Assembly (NCBI GenBank): GCA_019054805.1
Contig: JAHQIY010000018.1
Span: 124,001 to 188,000, forward strand
Length of the DNA: 64,000 bases
Source: Brachionus manjavacas
Lineage: Eukaryota > Rotifera > Eurotatoria > Ploima > Brachionidae
Reading direction: 5' to 3'
The position numbers and the translations under genes were made by a program. The notes below the pieces were generated by a model. That model saw only the letters and a list, made by a program, of their open reading frames with translations. It ran no database searches and had not been told where the DNA came from. Positions 1 to 10,845 of the stretch are shown here, piece by piece. Position 1 is the first letter of the stretch. The number at the start of each line of letters is the position of its first letter.

Positions 1-350
1 AAAAATGAGAGAGTGCATTGATACTTAATTTTACTTTTTTTTTTATTGTTTTTTTTTCAAACATTTACTTAAGTTGATCTAAATCAAAATTTAATAATAG
101 TTTGCTAGTCAAGTAGACCCAACATAACTATTATACCTAAAAACCCAGACCAATTGGTAGAACAATGGAAAAGTGTTCAAACCCATTATTTGTATTAGAC
201 AAATTCTAGAGTTCATTCCGGACTTAAAGATCGCTTTTAATTTTTGACTTTTGCACAAGTCTGCTTTGAGGACAAGATTAATTACCAGTTGCTACTTGTG
301 TGGTGCATGCTAAATTTTGATCTGAAAATACAACCAGTCTAGAAACTTAC

Positions 351-1525
351 TGGATTCATGGGATAAGCAGGAAAACCATGCATTTGCGACGTGTCTTTCC
401 TATTGCCCATTTGGACCAAGTGTTGTGCATGAACAGCGTGCATTATATGCCTCGCACTGCCGTCTATATTCACCTTAATAGAAAAAGAAAAAAAAAATTA
501 TTTTATTTAATTTAGTTTAGAAAAAAAAAGGTCCAAAATCGGACTTGTTCAGACACGCTCTTGTCCAGCTTGAGCTCCAAGGCGCATATTTTAGTGCTCA
601 AAAGCGCTATTTCGTAGTTCACCTGGCCAATGGTGTCCCTCAGCTGCCGGTTCAACTTCTCGCTGGCCTGGTCGACCAGATCGGCGAGCTCCACTCTGAG
701 CTCGTTCAAGATCAGCGCCGACTGAAACTTGGCAAAGTCATTGCGCAAATTGTCCATCTCATTGGCCAAGCTCTCGCTCTGTAAGTCCGCAGTGTCGAAC
801 AAACTCTGGCCAAACTTATCTAAAGACATTCTCTATTTTCTCTCTCTCTTTTTTTTTCTGTTTCAAATTAATTGCTCCTGGTGACACAAAGCTAGTCTGA
901 ACATCTAACAAAAAGTTACCTTGGGCTTGTTGTCGCACTTCTGCATCACGTCCAGCTTGGGCGCATTCAGCACATTGTGAATGTAGATGCTGTCGGCGCC
1001 AAAGACGCCCTTGCCCGACTTGGGCGCGTGCGACTGGCAGTAAATTTGCCGGTCGTTCAAATTGACCTGGTTGGTGTAGTAGGTCTTGAGGTCGAGCTGG
1101 CGCTCGCAATTGTGACACTTGAAGCAAGTCTTGTGGTAGATGTTGCCTTTGATGGGTCCGATGCGCTCCAGAGCGTACACCAGGCTGCTGCATCTGAGGC
1201 ACTTTTCGGAGCCGATGCTCTGCGCGGTCGCAATCAGCGACGGGACCAGGTTGGGCCCGGTCAAGTTTATGCTGGTGACGTTGAGTGCGACCGGGTCCGG
1301 GTTGATGCTGAGCTCGGCCATGGAAGCGCCGATCATGTTCGTCTGGCTGAGAGTGCTGGGGCTGCCGGTGGCGTCAAAGCCCGAATCGCCGCTCAAATTG
1401 GGCGAGTACGAGGCGATCACGTTCGCCGTCGCAATGTAGCTCTTGTTTTGGGCCATGTCCTTGTGCGGCGGAGTGTACTCTATCTCGTAGTTGTTTACCA
1501 ATGTATCTGGCGACACTGATGCCAT
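351..1525 (-). CDS. LIM-domain plus coiled-coil protein, 3' end beyond window
   Basis: Three exons read right to left: 920-1525, about 512-832, and 351-473; the gene continues past the left edge through a GTAAGT donor at 350. Exon 1 carries one LIM zinc-binding domain: C109, C112, H131, C134, C137, C140, C163 and H166 form the C-C-H-C and C-C-C-H ligand sets. About 105 low-complexity Ser/Thr/Asn-rich residues precede it. Exon 2 is a heptad-rich coiled coil. Exon 3 encodes a His/Met/Gln-rich stretch. Exon 1 ends AAG|GTAACT and exon 2 starts after TAG at 833, both phase 0. The donor of exon 2 is uncertain; a weak GT near 535-545 keeps phase 0 into exon 3. The start is the ATG at 1523-1525, directly after CAG, which could be a splice or trans-splice acceptor. 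LIM domains are protein-interaction modules, often cytoskeletal or nuclear; which LIM family this is I cannot say. Confidence 0.75.
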
Positions 1526-1535
1526 CTGATGCAAG

Positions 1536-2110
1536 TTTGTTGTTGGCAGTCAAAGTTTCTATATCTAAACAAAAATGTGGTCTTTTTTATTTTGTTGTTG
1601 TTGGTTATTTAGGTCAGTGGTGTTGAGACTAAATTAGAGCTAATCCGCGCGCATTAAAACATTTGCATTTCCTAGTCATGTCCCTAAAGTTAAACAAACC
1701 GAAATTTTGGCTAACGAGTCTAGTCGCAAATTGAATGTCAATGGCAGCAGTGATTGCAGCCATTTTTCTCTAATCATACCTTACATGACATTTTTTTTCT
1801 TACTCTCTAAATTATGAATTTAAAAAACCATTGACAATTTTGTTGCTTGCAGATTGAAAATTTTTCAACAACAAAAACTGACTTGGAAATTTGAATGAAT
1901 GAGCGCTGAGCACATTTATTCGAACAGAAGGCTTGGAGGGGTGGGCGCCGCTTGCCTGGGCCTCGCTCCCATCAAAGTCACAAAGAACAACAACCGGCTT
2001 TTTTTGTTGTTCAATTGATTTAGAATTTAGATAGATCAAGCTCACAGCGCATACAAACACATAAACAAGTCGTCAGTCTCAATACATTTGTCATCCACAA
2101 ACAAACAAGT
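1536..2110. promoter_or_regulatory. GC-richer upstream region of the LIM gene
   Basis: This block upstream of the LIM gene is visibly richer in G and C than its surroundings, especially 1640-1660 and 1920-1980. It has no convincing coding frame. A promoter or untranslated 5' exon is plausible; no TATA or other element can be fixed from sequence alone. Confidence 0.3.
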
Positions 2111-5100
2111 TGAGCACAGAGAATTTTTCACTCTTTATTATAGATTTTTTTTTTCGACAATTTATTTCTGTGCTCGACAACAATCATGGTTACCTAATCG
2201 AAAAATTTCCATTTTTGGCAGTGAGAACTAAAAACCTAGAAGCGCATTCTAAGCTATTTTCAGAAATCACATGTTCAGAAATATTTTTTTTTAAATTTAG
2301 ATTTACAGAATTGACATAACCGTTCGAATGAAATTAATTTTTTTTGTAGTTAATCTCCTAAATAAAAGATTTAAATTTGAATATTGAAAAATAATTTTAT
2401 ATTTTAATTTTTTTCTAGATTTTCACTACTTAAGTGGAAGACAAGTTCAAGATGTGATTTTTTGATTAAAAAAAACCTGCATTAACTTTGACATTAGAAT
2501 TATGCAATTTATAATACAAAATTTAACAAAACTTATATCTGTCGTCGCTTTTTAAAATTTTTATTCCCAAGTTAACAAAAATTTGGTATTTTCTTATTCT
2601 ATTTAGTTTTTATTACTTGTTTTTTATTATTTTTAAACTTTTTTGAATACTTAAGGAAAGTTTATAAGATATTTAATAATTTAATAGAGAGAATACTTCT
2701 TTTATTAAACAGCTATCAAAAGTAGAAGATCTGACTCAAATAAATTGTACTGAATACGATTTAGCATTCAGTATTCTTTTGATTGAATGGTGCCTCGAAT
2801 GTAGCAACTCTGGACTAACTGACTAGATAAAATACTATTTTTATTTAATAGAATATTGTATATTGAATAATCTTAATCATTTTTTTTTGCATATAACAAA
2901 CTGAATTTTTTACTTAATTGTAAAATGGATATTTAACTGTCCATTTTTTTTTTTATTATTTCAATTTGTCTATGGGTCTTAAACTATAATTGAATAAATA
3001 AAAATAAAAAATAAATTATTTGGAATTTTGAAGAATGTGTCTGAGACTGAAAGCTCCATTCCAACCCAACCCTGGGAAAAAATTAAGAAAAAATGTAATT
3101 TTTAATTAATTTTATTTTTTCCCAACAATCTGCATACACAAAAGCTCTTTTAGAAACAGAATTTAACCCATCTAATCATAAATCAAGTCTTCTGTCTGGT
3201 CGTTATTTTGGTGGTTATTTTTGCAGATGTGGTTCAAGGATGAAGTGGAAGAAGAAAGGAATATCTGATGATAGAAAGAAGGTCTCCTAAAAAATAATTT
3301 GCTTCAAAACGATAAAAATAAAAGTGGATTTTTAATCATTTATGATCTTAGCATAATACTAATACTTATAATAATAATTATATACAATAAAAATTTTTTT
3401 GTTAGAAAGTCTTTTAGAAAATTTTTGATACATTATTTTAAAAAGTTTTTTTTTTAAAGCCTCACATTTTATGTTGATTGTTTTTTATTTCAATTTTCAT
3501 CATCCATTCAACATGAACATTTCTTAAAGATCTAAAACACATTTTTTACACAAGTCAAAAAGTGTGCTCATCACATACACAATTGAACTAAATGTGAAAA
3601 AATAGTGATTTTACCAGAATAACCTGGTAGCCTGAATTTTTAACATTAATGAAAATAAAAAGTATCATTTTAATGTTTCTATGATACCTAAGAAGTAACT
3701 AAAGACTATCTTCAGTAAAAGTCTTAATCATTTAAAAAATTGAAAAAAAATTAAATCCTTTATATTTTTTAGCTTTTTTATTTTTTTTAAAGATCAAAAA
3801 ATTTTCTAAATATGAAATTATGTTCAAAGAGAAATTTGAAAAAGTCTTGTGCTTCTTGTAAAAAGAGTCACAGATTTATCTGATTAAAGAAGAACAAAAA
3901 GATATTATGGCAATTGGAAAAACCATCTGACTTTTTACTTTTTTTGTGATAAAATTTAATAAATATTTATTACATTCAAAAATTTCCATAAACTTCAATA
4001 ATTACTTCGCAATTCACAAAAAAATTAAATCTTTATAATTTCAGCAATTCAGTCAATTCTAAAAATATAATATTTCTACCAACATTAAACATCACCAGGT
4101 TTATAATCAATTTAAACGAGCCGTCGACTGTTTGAGTTTAGTGAAAAACATTTTGGTCGTCAGATTGGCAAATGAATACAAAGCCCATTATATTTTTATT
4201 TATTTATTTTCTATATTGTCTTTAATTTTTTTTTCCCTAATTTTATTCTTCTATTTTGTTTGAACTTGATAAAATTTGTTAGAACCTAAGAAACTTTAAG
4301 TATTCACCGTTTACAAATTAGTAAAAATTAAAAATCAATATTAATCTTTATTTTTTTCTAATAAAATCATAATTATAAAATATTTTCAAAAATCCCAAAA
4401 AAATTAAAAACTCATAAATTTAAGTCATCACTTTAAATTAAGCAAAAATAAATTTCTGAATTGTGAATTTAAAAAAAATCTAAATTTATAAATTTATAAA
4501 ATAAAATTATGTTGTTTAATAAATAAATTAAATAACTTTAATAAAAAAATAATATGCAATTTTATTATTTCATGTCAAAACTTAAAAATTTTTATTTTAT
4601 TAAAAGGTTGCACAAGCTTCGCACTTAAAATAAAAAGTATAAAACAAAAATTATTTAATATATATATTTTTTTGTGTACTTAGCATCTAAAACCGGTGGG
4701 TAAATGTGAAATGACAACCAAAATAAAAATTGCTAAAAATTAAATTACATTGTTTTTAAAAGTCAAGTTTTTCTAATTTGTCCTTAAATTGGGATAATCT
4801 TAAGATCGTCCAGAATAACAACAAATTGAAAAAATTCAAATCAATTATTCAAGCTATATTGACACAATTTCAATCAATTTTAATATTTTTATGAATTTAT
4901 TATTAATTAGCTATTTAATAAAATCATGAAAAAAAAACTTCTTAAACTTGTTGATAGTCTGGCAAAAAAATATTAATATTCACATGAAACTAAATAGATT
5001 AAAATCTTAATAAAAATGATAAAATTAGATTTTTTATTATATTAATTTAAAAAAGTTTATACATTTTTTTTAATTGATCCTTAATTAATTCTTTAAAATC

Positions 5101-5257
5101 TTTAAAAAATTGTCTTCCTGGGGTTAGCTTGTTTAGTAGAAGTCTAATTAATAGAACATAATTTGAAAATATTCTAGTTGTTTATTTTTATGATACATTT
5201 CAATATTTATAATTAATTAATAATTAATCTAAAATTTAGAACTCGGTTGAGTCCTGA

Positions 5258-5497
5258 CATAGTCGTATATCATCTGATACCAAGAAGCACTTGAGTGTAC
5301 TTAAAATTATTGAATCATTTAGAATTGAAGAAAAAAGTGTAAATATTCGTCATATACAATTTTCATCTGGAGAGATATCGAAAAGGAAAAATAAGTCGAT
5401 AATTAAAGATGAAAGAATATCAGATGTAGTTCGAACATTTAATCAAAGTGAAATTAAAGACTATTTATTAAAAATGCAACATGCCTTAATTGATTAG
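5258..5497 (+). CDS. Orphan reading frame, unrecognised
   Basis: An 79-codon open frame, with no upstream ATG, reading from CAT at 5258 to TAG at 5497. The composition is protein-like (mixed Lys, Glu, Ile, Ser, Arg, His, Gln) rather than the Asn/Lys/Phe-only translation typical of noncoding DNA here. It could be a terminal exon or the 3' end of a decayed transposase. I do not recognise the family. Confidence 0.2.
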   Translation, partial: HSRISSDTKKHLSVLKIIESFRIEEKSVNIRHIQFSSGEISKRKNKSIIKDERISDVVRTFNQSEIKDYLLKMQHALID

Positions 5498-6154
5498 TTT
5501 TTTTTATCAAAATTTTAAAATTCGAAAAAAACATGTAATTTTTATTTTTACATCTTTTTAATCAAATCTATTAAATAAACAACTATTAAAAAAAAAATTT
5601 AAATAAAAAATCTATTAAGTGATAATTCTATTAAAAAACAATCCATTAAATTAAATCTATTAAACAACAAGGCCTCGTCTTCCTAGTTAAAGAATTAACC
5701 AAATTATGTGTAATTAAATTTAGTCATTTATAATTTAAAAAAATGATAAAAAATATTTTTTTTCTAAAAACAGAATATTAAACCTTCTTATCAATGATTA
5801 AATCGCCATTTAAAAATTAAACAGAGCCATGGTTTAGGGAATCGGGTATGTTCTAGAACAGGGAAATTTTAGTTAAAATAAAAATTAATTATTAAACTTA
5901 ATTAATTAATCTATAAGAATTAAAATCTTTAAATTAATTATCCGTATGACGATTTTATTTATTTTCATATTTCTTGTTAGACATAAAATCAAAATAAGCT
6001 AAAATCTAATTGTCACATGTCTGGTATACTAAAAGTTCTTAGACTCTTTAAGATTGAACAACTTTATCTTTTTTCTAAGATGTCCTTTATCAGTTCAGTT
6101 GGATTAAACCACTTATCTTCACAAATATTTAAATAATTATGTAATAACATTTCA

Positions 6155-6385
6155 ATGAACAAAATTTGTTCTGTCCTCTCCTTTGGTAATGATCTCAAGC
6201 GTTTGATGCAGTTCACTAATAAAAACCTCGATACAATACTAAATAGTATTTCTCATCTTAAATTGGATCTTAAGCGTCATTTTTACTTACGTGACGGAAT
6301 CTCGGACTCTATTGAGCTTTGTTTGAATAACTTAAGATTCAAATCTTTTCAAATACTTCTAAATGAATTAATAAAACCAAATTAA
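6155..6385 (+). CDS. Orphan reading frame, unrecognised
   Basis: A 76-codon frame from ATG to TAA with varied composition, rich in Leu, Asn and Ser, containing Arg, Asp, His and Gly at unusual frequency for this AT-rich area. No domain is recognised. It may be a remnant of a mobile-element protein. Confidence 0.2.
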   Translation: MNKICSVLSFGNDLKRLMQFTNKNLDTILNSISHLKLDLKRHFYLRDGISDSIELCLNNLRFKSFQILLNELIKPN

Positions 6386-7997
6386 GTCAGTTCACTCCTT
6401 CTGGTCCACGAGGGTTTCTATAAATAACTATACATTTTCTTCTATTTTTATTTAATTCTACATTTTATTTTTTTATGCAAAACTAATTTTTACTTTACTT
6501 CTCCTGATGGAGGTTAATTTGAATTAAATAATATAAAAATATTTGAAATTTACATTTGATCATGAACTTCAATTTGCCCCAAAAACTTGAGATACCAGTT
6601 TTTCCAAAACAAAACAAAATCCATTTAATGACATTCATTTAAGAAAAATTTGACTTTGTTCCAAAAATTTTTATTTTTTAAAGAAAAAAACATTAATTTT
6701 CTTTACTTCAGTAACTCAGCTTGTTTTCCTTGGCCAGACATTTCAAATGAATGATGTTAAAAAGTATTTCCAACAAAAAAAAGTAGAAAATGAGAATAAT
6801 TTTTTTCATTGAGTCTAACAATAAACAAACATTCAAAGTAGAAGCGAATCGGTGATCAATCAAAGGTATTAACTATGTCAACAAAGAATACATGTCTAGT
6901 TGAATAGACCAAAAAAAGCTGCTTTGACTAACAGATCAAAAATGAGAACTATCGGTGCATGACTTTTAATTTTGAAAATCAATAAAATTTATCAAAATAA
7001 TTTTTTTTCGTTTCTCACAACAAAATCAATCGATTTTTTATGAGCAGGAAAAAATTTAAAAATTTCAATTATTTTGTCATGAGCCTTGACTTGATATTAG
7101 AAAGCCAAATGAGATTTTAATTGTTTCTCATTTGATCATTGAAGGAAACTTTATGAATAAATCGAAGCTTTGTTCTGGATTACTATGTTCAGCGAACAAA
7201 GTATAATCCACAAATAGTTCATAATCTTTTGTTTTTCTATTTAGGATTAGATGCGCATTGAAATTCTTAAGATGTACAAATATTTGACGGTCAGACCTAA
7301 TTGTCCTTCAAATTGCTCAAAAACCTTGAATATCTATTAAAGCATTTTTTAATGCATGAAATGACACATTTTTTGTCTTGCTAACTAATTTTTTTTAAAA
7401 ATTGTTTATTTATAATTTAAATAGACTTTGAGTAATGAAACTCCTTTAGTTCGTATATTAAAAGAAAGTGAAACAGATAATCACAAAGCTGGGTTCACAA
7501 TATTTAAAAACATACAGATAGATATGGTACTATTAAGAAAGGGAAACTTCTAGAAAATTGAAATATTTGGCTTTTGCAGGTCACTCACGTGAAAATTCAT
7601 GGACAAAAATTGATAAGGGAGACTTTTGTTCAGGATCTCTTGAGCTCTCAACAAAAACATCTTCAAAGTCCTTTATGAGTGATAAAATTAATTCATTTTT
7701 GAAGAGAAGGCATTTTTTAACATATCTTAAAAAGAGTTGTTAAATTTGTTTACGCTCTTGTAAAACAATTAAAATCGATGAGACAAAAAAAAGTCACCTT
7801 GTAAAAAAATTTCAACTTTTCTCAAATTTGCTTTGAATTCGGAGAATATTTTTTTCTCAATTTGTTAGAAAAAAAATATGTAATTTAACCAAAAAAAATA
7901 GCCCATACATTTCTACAGTGTATTTTCTTAAAAGTTTTGATTATTTTCGAGACAAAAAGTAGGTCTTCTTAGAAAAAATTAAAAATTTATTTAAAAT

Positions 7998-8213
7998 GGT
8001 TGTGTAGTGTAGTGGGGAACACAACAGCTTATAGTGACTGAGAGTCCGGGTTCGAATCCTAGTCAAGTTAAATAAATGTAAAGTAAAAAGAAAAAAAATA
8101 GAATATGTATTTGAGCTTGTGCTTCTAATTCTACAATCTGACCAAATATAACTTGTGTTGTTCTACAAGGGTTTAGACTTGTCGCAGAAAGCTACTACTA
8201 CTACTACTAAATA
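7998..8213 (+). mobile_element. tRNA-derived SINE
   Basis: The head (7998-8065) looks like a tRNA: an A-box-like stretch near 8004-8015 and a perfect B box GGTTCGAATCC at 8049-8059, the internal RNA polymerase III promoter elements. There is no closing acceptor stem, and an unrelated body of about 120 bp follows, ending in a CTA/TAC trinucleotide tail at 8192-8207. That head-body-short-tail layout is typical of SINEs. The end of the body, with GCAGAAAGCT just before the tail, resembles the 3' end of the CR1-like LINE at 35.85 kb (GCAGAAGCT, then TACTAC repeats), as expected if that LINE's machinery mobilises it. Confidence 0.65.
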
Positions 8214-10845
8214 AGTCTTTACAGTAAACAAGAAAATAGCACGGTATTTTGACCATCTAATCATGTTTTACCGTCTGAGCCGGACATAAATGAAGCTAAG
8301 GGCCTCTTTAGACTGTATGGTCACGTATTTTGCCTAATTGCTGACCTCAATTCTCCATAGGCACTTGATTCAACTAAGCTTTCATTTTTTGATTGATGTA
8401 GCACCAAAAATTGTCTTAATAAAATTTATTTCTTAAATAAAATTTATAAACTAGCAAAAGTTAATCTAAGTATGAGAGCAAATCTTAATCACACCGGATT
8501 AGGTCGCATAACTTGCGTAATCTTCTTACATAATCACACACATCTCTTGAAAACACAATGCCAATGTTTACTCTTCATTTGCAGCAAGCTTTCTAGAACT
8601 ATTAGAAACCTGATTTGGCAAAATAAAAGGTAAAAATATTTTTCTTGGAATTGGTTGTGATTATTGAAACACGCAGTTCAAAAAGCCTACATGCGAGATC
8701 TAGAAAGGGCTAGGATTCTTGTCGTGGCTGTTCTGGCTAAACGCTTTGCAAATATTTGAAGAGTGCCTATCGAATTTCTGTGTCGTATCTGTCGACAACG
8801 AACTAGTAGAACAATCTTCATATTTAAAAAAATTATAATTTGACCTTGCTATTTAAATTGAACTCGATTTAAAAATAGAATTTTTGCCTAGTTCTAATAT
8901 TCGTCTTTGGCCAGGTGCTTTGCGAGTCACGAATAAATCCAAGACGCGGAAGAGAATATTTATTCTAATTGTGACTCGTGTATGAGTTGTTTTCCACTCT
9001 GAAGCGTGTCCTTACTTTCTTGCCATGAATGACTGAAACTTGATATTTCTGAACAAAGTTAATACCGCGCTTTGTAAATAAATATTTTTAAAACCCTATT
9101 AAAAACAAAAAATTGAATTTTTTTCCTATTTTTCATTAAATCTCTAAGAATACATCATTGACGCTTATGAAAAAAAAATTCTAAAAAAAGATAAAAGTGA
9201 AATATGATCATCATTTGAATCAAAATAATTGTTCTAATCTAAGTGACCATATAGCCCTATTTTTAACACGGTTAAATTAAGAATTTTTTTATTTGATTTT
9301 TCTAGATTTATAAATAAAAATTTTAAAAAAAAATACAATCTGATAAAACTAAAAATAATTGATTTTAAATTTGAATTAAAATTTTTTTTTTTATTATATT
9401 TTAGCTAAATAACTTCCAAAGATATTTAATTGATTTTATGGAATTGCATAGATTAGATATTACACTAATAATGGGTATATATTGAATATTTTGTTATAAC
9501 CATGTTATAACAAGTTTTTAATTGAAAAATTTAATTTTTTTTTTATTCTGTTTACTAAATGATCCTTCAAGCTTTGATTTTTACTTTAACTTAAAAAAGC
9601 ATATTTTTTTGATCAAAAAAGCCTTGCTAATAAAAAAAACCAATTTGAAGCCATAAAAAAATTGCTTTAGTTAAATAACTTTTTATGTGATCAAATATGC
9701 ATTTATAAATAAATGAATTTCTACAAGATTCGCACTCTTTTATTTAAAATATGCCAATTTTCGTAATGACTATTAAATATTTATTAATAAGATATTACCT
9801 TAGGGAGAAAACCTCTATCTCTTACTAAATACAAAACTAATTCTATTAGTCTACCGAATTTATTCGAAATATTTTCGTGATTCTTTATCAAATAATTAAA
9901 ACAAAACATTGTTGTAATTGCTAAAAAATTCTGAAAAATAAAAAGAATTTAAAGAATCTTTTGAGTCTATTTAGTGAATAAAATGCCTCATTTTCACGAG
10001 ATATTTTTTAGCTCTTAGAACGGATAGAAAGACAAACAAACCAAATATAACTTTGAAATTTATTTTTTAAATTCAGATTCATGGATTAAAAATTCTAAAT
10101 CTCATCCAATATTTAAGTAATATTTTTTATATTAAAAATTTTGTTTATCTCAAAAATTCTAAAATCTTCTCGAATAGAAGTTGACTGAAAATATTATTTT
10201 AACAAAATTTCACCTTTTTTTAGAATTGTTTGTAAATGAAATTCGGATTTTGAAAACAAGAAAGGATCTTGATTTTAAATAGCTAAGACTTCGGTTGTAT
10301 CTGGTCATAACAAGACCAGAGCCACTCTAATCAAGCTTTTTTTTCAGAAATGGAAAATGGGGATATTTAGAATTTTTTTGATTAATAACAACCTTCTTGA
10401 ATTTCTTCTAAAAACTTTTAAACCAGCTTTAGAGATTTTGTGTATTTTGAGGTGTTATTTGATATGTTCAAAATACTTTTATACAAATATGACATAAATT
10501 AATACCTATCAAAATTGTTGGGTATATTTTAGCTGTGAATAATTCCACGAGAATGGTTGTTTATTGAAAAAAAGTTAAGTATCCAATTTCACCAAGGCGA
10601 TTCGGCTTAAATATCAAATTTAATTAAAATTTGTTCAAATTTTAATCCCTCAGTTATATTTCCAAGTGAAATGGTGGAAAATTTAGAACAAATTTTTTTT
10701 TCGCTTATCTTTTTTTAAGATACGAAAAATTAAGAATTTATTTTTGAAAAAAATTGAAAAAAATTTATATACACGAAATTTAGATTTTTATTTTTAAATT
10801 GAATGAATAATAAATAAATAAAAAATAAATAAAAACTTGAAAAAT
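8214..10845. other. Noncoding stretch downstream of RIC1
   Basis: No gene could be assembled. It contains a long imperfect hairpin at 8923-8978 (arms CGAGTCAC and GTGACTCG with a second pairing AATAAAT/ATTTATT inside) and a short perfect inverted repeat TCTGGTC/GACCAGA near 10298-10318. Otherwise it is AT-rich DNA without visible features. Confidence 0.4.

Larger units (their letters stand above)
2111..7997. other. Gene-poor AT-rich stretch
   Basis: Long runs of A/T, short inverted A/T tracts and no split gene that I could assemble on either strand. Apart from the two orphan frames listed separately (5258-5497 and 6155-6385) I see nothing that supports a gene or a recognisable transposon. 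Confidence 0.5.

Noticed and set aside
545-1519. Long plus-strand open frames across the LIM gene
   Set aside because: They are antisense shadows of the LIM and coiled-coil exons, whose zinc ligands and phased splice sites on the minus strand are convincing.
1812-2060. Minus-strand 82-codon frame
   Set aside because: No family resemblance, lies in the presumed upstream region of the LIM gene, and could not be spliced to it.
8049-8059. Functional tRNA gene
   Set aside because: Only the A and B boxes are present; there is no acceptor stem pairing, and an unrelated body and trinucleotide tail follow.
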